In this document: in pieces, positions 1 through 7,900 of the stretch
Layout of the letters: the number at the start of each line of letters is the position of its first letter
Numbering within the stretch: position 1 is the first letter of the stretch
NCBI GenBank assembly: GCA_934481375.1
Contig: CAKSPN010000040.1
Coordinates: 1 to 10,850, forward strand
DNA from: an uncultured Clostridia bacterium
GTDB lineage: Bacteria; Bacillota; Clostridia; UBA1381
DNA: 10,850 nucleotides
Direction: 5' to 3'
Program-made: the position numbers and the translations under genes
Notes under the pieces: generated by a model
The model's database searches: none
What the model saw: the letters and a program-made list of their open reading frames with translations, nothing else
Told to the model about the DNA's origin: nothing

Positions 1-371
1 GGGTAGAACATTCTCTCGTCATTCATAGTTGCCACGCCCAGGATAAGCGCCGCCTCGGACGCTTTCCATGCGCTTGTTCCGACCGCTACATCGGAGAAGG
101 AGGCAGTCTCCCCTCCGATCATACCGTAGTCAAAGCCTGCGGCACGGACAAATTTGTCCGCCGCCTCGGCTCTCGTTACAACAGTGTCGTCAATGGCTTC
201 GCCCTCGTAGAATATGCCGAAACCTTTGAGATAACCCTCTATCGCCTCCGACACACTGCTTACTGCGGGGGTTTCCGCCTCGGTGCCGTCAGCCGCAAAA
301 ACAGTGCTCTGACAAATGAGCATTGCAAGCGTCAGCAATACAGCCGCTCCGTTTTTTAATAATCTGTTCAT
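1..371 (-). CDS. Secreted protein with N-terminal SLH-type repeats (partial, C-terminus beyond window)
   Basis: The reading frame starts at the ATG at 371-369 and runs off the window edge after 123 full codons. An AAGGA ribosome binding site lies 9 bases upstream. Residues 1-26 form a Sec signal peptide: Asn-Arg and Lys near the start, a hydrophobic core at about 9-20, and a VFA cleavage site before Ala27-Asp28. Cys20 is not in a proper lipobox, so a lipoprotein is unlikely. Residues 41-79 look like the second half of an SLH domain, with the characteristic VTRAEAADKF motif at 65-74. Residues 92-123 look like the start of another SLH unit (FSDV, then an A-x-x-A-x-x-L-G-V helix). SLH domains typically bind pyruvylated secondary cell wall polymers. 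Many large clostridial surface proteins carry such repeats just after the signal peptide, with enzyme or binding domains further on. The start is only 26 bases past the stop of the SLH gene at 398, so co-transcription is likely. What the missing part does cannot be told. Confidence 0.85.
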   Translation of the reverse strand, partial: MNRLLKNGAAVLLTLAMLICQSTVFAADGTEAETPAVSSVSEAIEGYLKGFGIFYEGEAIDDTVVTRAEAADKFVRAAGFDYGMIGGETASFSDVAVGTSAWKASEAALILGVATMNDERMFY

Positions 372-380
372 TGTGTCTTT

Positions 381-385
381 TCCTT
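381..385 (-). promoter_or_regulatory. Ribosome binding site of the downstream SLH-repeat gene
   Basis: An AAGGA core, within GAAAGGAAAAG on the minus strand, sits 9 bases before the ATG at 371. It fixes the start in the 26-base gap after the upstream stop codon. It is weaker than the AGGAGG sites of the two upstream genes. Confidence 0.6.
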
Positions 386-397
386 TCTGCACCTATT

Positions 398-3300
398 TTA
401 CATTAATGAATATACGATATACAGTACCTTTGCCGCCATGGCACGTGTTACGTTGCCGTGCGGATCGAACAGGTTGTTGCCTATACCGTCCACGATACCG
501 TACTTCTGCAGTTCAGAAACTGCTTCTGCCGCATAATCGCTTATTTCATCATCAAATATTACTGCGTCATACTGATATGAAAGGTCGAGTCTTTCGGACA
601 TAATCGCACGATACAGCATTGCGCACATATCCTGGCGTGTTATCATCTGTCCCGTGCCGAACATATCGTCCGATACGCCGTTTACGTATCCGTTATGCAC
701 CGCTATGGTTACGTACTTCGCATACCATGCGTCCGCATTGAAATCCTTAAATGACGGTGCGTCATAGTTTTCTTCGGTAAGCTCAAACACTTCTATAAGC
801 ATTTTTGCAAATTCTTCACGCGTTATTGTGTTGTTCGGCTTGAAAGCGCCGTCATCATAACCGCTTATGAAGCCTTTTTCCGCAAGAGTTTTTATTGCTT
901 CTTTTGCCCACGGTACTTCGTCAATATCCGTAAATGATACGCTGTTCTGCGGTTTGTCAAAATCGGTCACATCGGGCGAACCGCCGGGGGTTGTCGTCTT
1001 TTCGTCACGGCTTGATTTGTCTGTGCCGCCTCCGCCGCCGTTTCCGCCCGTAACGCCGCTTTCGGGAGCGGTACCCGATTTCTTCGTTACGGAGAAGGTC
1101 TTTTCCGCTGTGATTGCGGCACGTGCTTCAGCCTGTGCGGCAATGTTATACACGTTTGCCGAACCCGAAACCGATACCTTTGTCGATCCGCTCAGCTTAA
1201 CCGCAAATTCAACCTGCATAAGCGTATCGGAAAGTATGCTTCCCTCTTTGTCGCCCGAAACGGTGATTGAATTTGTTTCCTTGCTTACCTGTGCGCCCGA
1301 CGGAGTGTTTGTTACAGCGTTTGCACCGTTGGGGGTGAGGTATGTGCTGTTATAAGAAAGCTTATAGGAATATCCTTTTACGGCGTCCTTTGCTTCTTTC
1401 GGCATTTTAACCGTTACGGTCACGGCAGAGCCGTTTACCGAGGTTTCTATTTCGGGAGTAATGCCCGGAACAGTATATGTTATCGATGCCGGGGTATCCG
1501 AATTTGTGAACACCGCCTCCTCGTATGACGAGCTCTTTTTATCGGTTGTTCTCGCTCCGTTTATCGAAAGCGTATATCTCATATCCTGTGCAAGCGGTTC
1601 GAGAAGATTAAGCGTAAACACTTTGTTCTCATATGTACCGTAATAATTTACGTACTTTGTTTCGCCGTCTTTTTCATATCTCAGCTTAACGCCCTCCGTT
1701 GTAAGCGTTTCGGGGAGCATATCCTTTGAGAATTTAACCTTTATCTTATCGGCGCCTGCCGATATGGGCATTGTGTTGCCCGAGCCGTCCTCTATTCTTT
1801 CAACATTCCACGAATATCCCGTATCTATCGTTACCTGATCGAGATAAACCTTGGGGCCCTGTGCGTCTCTTGATGTGTCGCAAAGCACAACTATGTTCTT
1901 AATATCGGCATAATCCATCGGAACGGTCTGCGTTTTGCCGTTTGAATTACCCGTTCCGTTATCGGGAATATCCGTAAGCGGAATTTCAACATATGTCCAC
2001 TTGCCCTGTGCCTGTGCGTAATCGCCCAAATTTACAAGCGCTCTCAAAGGCACTGTGGTGCTTACTATCTTTGTTGTCGAGCCTACGCCTACCTGAATTT
2101 TTCCGAGGTCGGTATCCTTGTCGGCATACAGCCAGAAGCCGAGTCTGCCGCCGTTGTTACGATACTCTTCAAGGTTTATCGATTTTGACGTGAACATTGC
2201 CGCAAGCGGTGAATTTTTTCTCGGTGAGAAGTCAAGGCAAAGCGATTTATTGCCGAGTATTGCTTTTTCGTTTGTTTCCGTTATTGATGCGCCGCCCGAT
2301 GTTTCTTTCTGATAATTTTCGTTCATTCTATCGTCAAAAATCGTCAGTGCGCTCTGCATTTCGGGATTTTTTATAACGAACTGCGCCGTCTGCACCTCAT
2401 TTGAAACCGAGCCTGCCGCATTTACCGCACGCACGCCGAGAATTATCGCCGTATCGTAGGGAATATCGGTTACAGTATATGTTATCTCGCTCGTTTCGCC
2501 CACTTTTTCGCCGTTTACGTAAATGTAGTATTTTTCGGCAAATTCGGGAGCGTTATAGCTCATTTCCGCCTGATTTGAGTTCATAATCCGATACGTGAGG
2601 TTCTCGGGTTTGCCGAGAGCCGATGCGGTTACTGTTACGGGGTTGGTCGGGATTGACGCCGAGCCGTCCGACGAAACCGCCGTCATTGTGTATTCGTAAT
2701 CGCTGTGTTCAACAAGGTCCGTATCCTTAAATGATGTTACGGACGGGTCAAATCTTTGGTAAACCTCGCCGTTTCTGTAGAGTACGTATTCCTCCAAATC
2801 ACCGAAGAGCGGTGCGCTCCAGGAGATGTTTATTTCAAGCGCCGAGGTTGCGGATTTGAGTGACTCCGCCTTGAATTTTCTCGGGTGGTCTATGGAGCGG
2901 ATAAGCGTTTCATCACTTGCAACAGGTGATTTTGCGCCGTATTTGTCTACCGCCTCAATTTCATATTTGAAGTTCACGCCGACGGGGAAAGCGTTTCCGC
3001 CGTTATTGTCGGAGTACTGATTAACGGTTGTACTGCCGAGAAGTTCTCTCTGACCGTCGCCGTCCGTTCTGTAAATGTTATACTGCTCTACCGCCGATGA
3101 TGTATGATCCCATTTTAATACTACCTTATCCGATTTTACATCGTAAACACGGAAGTTCTTTACGGGATTTACGTTCGTTACATAATACTCGCCCGTGTAA
3201 ACATATCCGCTGTTGTATTCCGGAGTTTCAAGCTTAACATCGCCTGAGCCGTTGTTTCCGTCATATACACGGCGGATAAAGCCCATGTAGTAAAAACGTT

Positions 3301-4873
3301 TCCAGTTTATTTCCTGCGGAACATCGCTGTCAAGGTTTGCCCACGTATCGTTCCAGATTGACTGGAACATATGCGGATTTGAAAGCGTGAAATCCTTAAG
3401 AGGAATTGAAACGTACATTCCGTGTCCTCTGTCTGCCTCGGTGATATAGTCCGTAACAGGCACGCCTATAAAGTTTACCGAAGAATCGTGTCTGCCGTCA
3501 GGGTTTGAATCGCCGACCGCAAAGTACAGATTTTCAAGCGGAACAGCCTCGTCTATATACATATAGAAGGTTGCGTAACCCGTATCCGCATACTGGTTGA
3601 TGTTTTTACCGCTCTTGTCCTCCGTATCGGCACCTTTCTTCTCATATATATAGTAACCGCCCGCCATATATCCTCTGTAAGGATTGTACGGGTGACCCTG
3701 TTCCGGGTCATAGCTGTCTTTTTCTTTGAATATATTCGGGTTAAGGTCAAACTTGGTAACGCCCGAGCCTATGCCCAATGACGGAATGTTCTGGTTTATG
3801 TACTCTTTTGTACCGCCCCTTGTAAATACAACCGACGGCGGATTTGCTACCCATGTAAATCCACGTGACTGAAAATTAAATACTGCCGTATCCTGATTGT
3901 CGGACGGGATTTCCGTGCTGTCGTCCTCGTCTGTCTTTTCGCCCGTTACCGTGCTGTACGGCGAATACATATCGTATTCGCTCTCGTGCATTCTTAATTT
4001 ATATGTATATTCCGTGTCAACCTCAACATTGGCGTCGGTGTATTCGTATTTACCCGAAGCTAATATAAAGTCATCATCTGTAAGTGTGAGCGTCTGCTCC
4101 GAAGCGCCGTCGCTCTTTACAAGCTCATACTTATCTATTGTCGCAATCGAGGGTTTCGTGAACGAAAGCTTTATTCCGCTCTTTACCTCCGATGCAAAGT
4201 CTGCCGGTGCAGGTATGCTTACAACGCTCATCTTGGCAAAGAATATTCTTCTCTGTACTGCCGTGCCCGTGTCGGCAGGATCAGTACCCGAGGGGTCGTG
4301 CTTTCTTACCATACCTATTCCGTTAAATTCCGAGGCGTCAAAGCTTACGCCCGAAACAATATTTTCATTAAACTCGGACATGGGGATCTGAATTAATGTC
4401 AGGCTTTCCTTTACGTCCGGAGTACCGTTTTCATTTTTATCCGCATTTATATATGCGTCTGCGCTCACTGCCGCAACCGCTCCGTTCTTTGAACTCACGG
4501 TAAAATAAAGATTATTTGTATCTGCGGCGGCGCCCAGTTTTACCTTGTAAACAATCTTTGAGTTATCTTCAATTTGCGAGAAATCCTTGTATTCATCATT
4601 TGTAAGGCGCATACGTACGCCTACCCAATCATTGCCGTCAGCTATAGATGAATAGCTTATATCGCTCCACAGACACTGACTGCCTGCCTGGAAAGCACGG
4701 CCGCCTTTTGTCGTCAGCCTGTTATTTTCATAAACAACTTCATCTGTTTCCGTATGTGTTTGCATAGACATATTGAGCGCTTCACGTGCGTCCTCATTTG
4801 CCGCCGATGCTATTGCCGGAAACTGTACTGCCAGCATTGACAATATCAACAGCACAATAATGTTTCTTTTCAT
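398..4873 (-). CDS. SLH-anchored multidomain surface protein with CBM-like, Fn3, Ig-like and cohesin-like domains
   Basis: This 1491-residue secreted protein was probably built for glycan binding or scaffolding at the cell wall. The start is set by an AGGAGG site 11 bases upstream. Order by residue: signal peptide 1-24 (cleavage near ASA-A); putative beta-sandwich binding module 28-218; Fn3 221-313; larger putative binding module 330-565 containing GVPVTDY and IPLKDF; three Fn3 domains starting near Pro570, Pro664 and Pro756; a third jelly-roll module 842-1018 ending in the typical YLDQVTI strand; a bacterial Ig-like domain 1022-1120 (VKVKFSKDM, then LxxxxxYTLSI); a cohesin-like beta-sandwich about 1140-1256 (GYSYKLSYN, then MQVEFAVK); a Gly/Ser/Thr/Pro-rich linker 1264-1312 with five glycines at 1279-1283; and SLH domains beginning at Phe1314, Phe1375 and Phe1440, with ITRE, ITRQ and VTRA motifs at Thr1351, Thr1412 and Thr1476. 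The SLH triplet marks it as wall-associated. I see no catalytic domain. Module families are inferred from pattern and need profile searches. Confidence 0.9.
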   Translation of the reverse strand: MKRNIIVLLILSMLAVQFPAIASAANEDAREALNMSMQTHTETDEVVYENNRLTTKGGRAFQAGSQCLWSDISYSSIADGNDWVGVRMRLTNDEYKDFSQIEDNSKIVYKVKLGAAADTNNLYFTVSSKNGAVAAVSADAYINADKNENGTPDVKESLTLIQIPMSEFNENIVSGVSFDASEFNGIGMVRKHDPSGTDPADTGTAVQRRIFFAKMSVVSIPAPADFASEVKSGIKLSFTKPSIATIDKYELVKSDGASEQTLTLTDDDFILASGKYEYTDANVEVDTEYTYKLRMHESEYDMYSPYSTVTGEKTDEDDSTEIPSDNQDTAVFNFQSRGFTWVANPPSVVFTRGGTKEYINQNIPSLGIGSGVTKFDLNPNIFKEKDSYDPEQGHPYNPYRGYMAGGYYIYEKKGADTEDKSGKNINQYADTGYATFYMYIDEAVPLENLYFAVGDSNPDGRHDSSVNFIGVPVTDYITEADRGHGMYVSIPLKDFTLSNPHMFQSIWNDTWANLDSDVPQEINWKRFYYMGFIRRVYDGNNGSGDVKLETPEYNSGYVYTGEYYVTNVNPVKNFRVYDVKSDKVVLKWDHTSSAVEQYNIYRTDGDGQRELLGSTTVNQYSDNNGGNAFPVGVNFKYEIEAVDKYGAKSPVASDETLIRSIDHPRKFKAESLKSATSALEINISWSAPLFGDLEEYVLYRNGEVYQRFDPSVTSFKDTDLVEHSDYEYTMTAVSSDGSASIPTNPVTVTASALGKPENLTYRIMNSNQAEMSYNAPEFAEKYYIYVNGEKVGETSEITYTVTDIPYDTAIILGVRAVNAAGSVSNEVQTAQFVIKNPEMQSALTIFDDRMNENYQKETSGGASITETNEKAILGNKSLCLDFSPRKNSPLAAMFTSKSINLEEYRNNGGRLGFWLYADKDTDLGKIQVGVGSTTKIVSTTVPLRALVNLGDYAQAQGKWTYVEIPLTDIPDNGTGNSNGKTQTVPMDYADIKNIVVLCDTSRDAQGPKVYLDQVTIDTGYSWNVERIEDGSGNTMPISAGADKIKVKFSKDMLPETLTTEGVKLRYEKDGETKYVNYYGTYENKVFTLNLLEPLAQDMRYTLSINGARTTDKKSSSYEEAVFTNSDTPASITYTVPGITPEIETSVNGSAVTVTVKMPKEAKDAVKGYSYKLSYNSTYLTPNGANAVTNTPSGAQVSKETNSITVSGDKEGSILSDTLMQVEFAVKLSGSTKVSVSGSANVYNIAAQAEARAAITAEKTFSVTKKSGTAPESGVTGGNGGGGGTDKSSRDEKTTTPGGSPDVTDFDKPQNSVSFTDIDEVPWAKEAIKTLAEKGFISGYDDGAFKPNNTITREEFAKMLIEVFELTEENYDAPSFKDFNADAWYAKYVTIAVHNGYVNGVSDDMFGTGQMITRQDMCAMLYRAIMSERLDLSYQYDAVIFDDEISDYAAEAVSELQKYGIVDGIGNNLFDPHGNVTRAMAAKVLYIVYSLM

Positions 4874-4884
4874 ATGGTGATAGT

Positions 4885-4890
4885 CCTCCT
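4885..4890 (-). promoter_or_regulatory. Ribosome binding site of the 1491-residue SLH protein
   Basis: AGGAGG on the minus strand lies 11 bases before the ATG at 4873. It is a near-perfect Shine-Dalgarno sequence and supports this start, which is followed directly by a good signal peptide. I see no convincing -35/-10 pair in the gap from 4974 to 4874. Confidence 0.8.
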
Positions 4891-4926
4891 ACATCTGATA
4901 TAAATTCATCTATATCCATATATGGC

Positions 4927-4968
4927 GGCAACCGGCGCATCGGGATTTTTCCCGATGCGCTTATTGCC
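4927..4968 (-). terminator. Strong intergenic hairpin: attenuator, partial terminator or mRNA stabiliser
   Basis: The core is a perfect 10-bp stem, GCGCATCGGG at 4935-4944 paired with CCCGATGCGC at 4951-4960, around a 6-base loop. Outside it, GGCAA (4927-4931) pairs with TTGCC (4964-4968) across a 3-by-3 internal loop. On the minus strand it begins 6 bases after the stop of the 1860-residue gene. The bases after it (read 4926 downward) are GCCATATATGG rather than a T-run, so it is not a classical intrinsic terminator. It may reduce read-through into the SLH gene or protect the 3' end of the upstream message, giving unequal amounts of two co-transcribed proteins. Confidence 0.6.
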
Positions 4969-4974
4969 TGAGTG

Positions 4975-7900
4975 TTATTTACCGTTTACCAGCGTTAAAA
5001 TATTTGCCGAGTCGGTTACTCCCGACGGAACAAATGCGTCCGTTACCGCTGTGTTTGTAAGTATGTGGTAAATCATTGCCGAGGCAAAGAATTTACCTGT
5101 TTCGTTAAGGTCGCAGCCTGTGCTGCCGATTACTGCCGAGCCGTCCGCAGTGTATTCCATCATAGCGTCACCGACATTTATCTGTGCGCCAAGTTCTTCG
5201 TTTATGTAATATACTGCCATTGCCGCACTAGAGCCTGTTGCCTCCCCAAATGAGCCTATTTTCTCATAATATGCCTTGTCGGCATCTGATGCGTTTTCAT
5301 TGTTGAGGTAGTCCGGAGTATAGCCCCAGCCCTCGCCGGCAAACAATGCCGCGTCGGTAGCCGCATCGGTGATTGCCTTTTTAATCACCGGAAGCTGAGT
5401 CATATAATCGCCCTCGCCGTCTGCATAATAGACTTCCATATCTGCGTATACCGACTTATCCTGAAGGATAACGTAATCCCAGCTTGCGGAAGCAAGTATA
5501 TCGCTTAATGTGAATGTACCGCCCGAAACTGTGCCGTTTACGGCTTTTGTATAAACCTTGCTGCCCTCTGTTACGGCTTTGTAATGGTCAGCCATTCTTC
5601 CGCCTGCGATGTATGCGTTTGTTACCGTAATGCTCTTGCCTGCGCCGTTTGCGATTTCGTCAACGTAATCCGACGCCTGTGCCGAAAGCTCATCGCCTAT
5701 AATAAGCACGTTTGTTGTCTTTTCGCCGATTGCCTTTACGGCTGTTACGGGAACCATATCCTTGTTCCAGATAAATGCCTTAACCTTATCCGTTGCAAGA
5801 ACGTTTTCAAAGGTTATTGTCTTTTCTTCTGCGCCGAGTGCAACCGTCTTAACCGACTTAAGCGCACCGTCATTGCCGAATACTGCCGCATATCCCTGTG
5901 TATCTGCCGTTACCGACATAAGCTTAACGTTTACCGTTCCCGCTTTCACATACTTCAATTCAGCGCCGTCGCCGTCGGTGAATGCGATTGAGTTCTTAAC
6001 GGGTACGGTTGCCTTAGCCGATGCCTTTGCCGAATACAATCCCTCGAATGCCGATGAAACCGTTCTGACCTCGTATGTGTACTCTCCGCTTGCAAGGTCT
6101 GTGTTGTCAACATATGCGGTATCGGTTGTTGTTGCTATCTTTTTGCCGTTTCTGAAGATTTCATAACCCGATATATCAGTATCGGAAGAAATAAGCCATG
6201 TAAGCTTAACGTTTTCCGCACTTGCCTGTGCAGTAAGCTTTGTAACCTCTGCCGGTGCTGCAATTGCAATATCCTTTATCTTTGCGGTAAAGCTTGTATT
6301 GCTCTTGGAGTCTGTACGTGCGATACCCAGAGTCTTTATAAGTGCCGGGTTCAATGTGTTCTGGTGATTTACCGTTGAAAGCTGACCCGAGCCGACCTTT
6401 ACGGCAAATTTATTGAACGACGAATTTTCGGCAAATTTCGAAAGCGGAACAATTATCGTCTGATAGCCGCCCTTTTCGCTGTCATAGTAATCCTTAAGAG
6501 GTACGCCGTAGAAGTCTAATTCTTTGTAATTTCCCGTGTTCGTTTTCCAGTTTGCATTTGCGGCTGTAAGCTCATCTTTCTTGTCAAGGTTTGTTTCGAG
6601 CGAAAGTCTGCCGTATTCATCTGTCCAGAACGCAAGGTTTCCGAGATTTGAGAAAGCGCCTATTGTGAGGTATGCTCCGTCAAGGTTCTGTCCCGTTGCG
6701 TCAACATTGAAGATAACTTGTGCATTGTCCGCATATGCTCTTGCGTCCATTACGCCTGCCGGGTGCGTGCCGTTTGCCTCACTGTAGATGAGTCTTCGTC
6801 CCGAATATCCCCAGCCTGTTGCTTTTTCGATTACTCCTGTTGAAGTATCGTCCATCGGATTTGTCAAAGTACCTGTTGCAAATTCTTTATCGCCTCTCTT
6901 GTAGAGCTGATCGTCCGTAAAGTTATTGTCGTTTAATACGATGCTGACCTCGCCGTTTGCTTCAGTTGCGCCTGTCTTTTCGTAATCGCCGTACTGGCTT
7001 GCATAGCCTACAGCATATCCGAAACCTGCCATATCGGCGCTATTTGACGATGCGTAAACAGTTTCCTTTACGCCTGTTGTGTTCTCTATTTCATTGAATA
7101 CAATATCGTTTGTTGTAACCTGCGCGCCGTATACGGTATCGGTTACACGGATTGCATATCTTACTTCAGTTGTTGTGTCGTCAAGATTTACGTCTTGGTC
7201 GAAATATTTTCCGCTCTCTGTCGGAGTGATTATTTCTGCCTGTCTGTTTACTTTCTTGACTATTTCGTATTTTACGTTTTCGTCGGTTGTTTCTTTCCAG
7301 TTAAGCTGTACGCCGTCGCCCGACTTTTCAGCCGTAAACGTCTTTACAGCTTTGGGAGCAACAATCGATATATCCTTAAGCGTAGCGGTGAATGTCGCAT
7401 TGTTTTTCGCATCCATACGTGCTATACCTGCGCTCTTAAGAAGTGCAAGGTTAAGCGAATTATTCCAATCTGCGCTTGAAAGCTGGTTATCGCCGTTACC
7501 AATCTTACCGGCAGCCTTATTGAAGGTTGAATTTTTAATAAATTCCGAGAACGGAATTGTTATTGTCTGGTATCCGCCCTTTGCGCTGTCATAATACTTT
7601 GAAAGCGGTACGCCGACAAGTCTTAATGTTTTGTAGTTTCCGTCGCCCTTTACCCAGTCTGTATTGATTTTGTCAAAGGCGCTTGCAACGTCTGCGTCAA
7701 ATGCTGTTGCATTATCAAAAGTACCGCCCCATATATCATTTCTCCAGAACTCGCCCTCATATAAGTTCTTGTAATAGCCTAATGTAAGGTATGCTCCGTC
7801 AAGGTTCTGTCCCGTTGCGTCAAGCGTAAACGATATGCTTCCGTCAGCATAATTTCTTGCGTCTATTACAGCACCGTTATGTGCGGTGTTTGTTCCGGCT

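Noticed and set aside
312..314. Lipoprotein attachment at Cys20 of the partial SLH protein
   Set aside because: The residues before the Cys (Met-Leu-Ile) do not make a lipobox, and a standard signal peptidase I site (VFA) lies a few residues later.
867..1355. Plus-strand open frame of 162 codons
   Set aside because: It lies fully inside the well-supported 1491-residue minus-strand gene, has no ribosome binding site or domain pattern, and reads as the antisense of its cohesin-like and linker region.
3553..3750. Minus-strand 65-codon open frame in another phase
   Set aside because: It is embedded out of frame in the 1491-residue gene, has biased Arg/Thr content typical of a shifted frame, and has no start signals.
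4916..4925. CCATATATGG 10-bp palindrome as an operator
   Set aside because: A/T-rich palindromes this short are common by chance. It lies next to the larger hairpin and no second copy or promoter supports it.
4975..5715. Active GDSL/SGNH esterase
   Set aside because: The fold pattern fits, but the nucleophile position is Glu1623 and the Asp/His block reads T-G-C-D, so I do not call it an active hydrolase.
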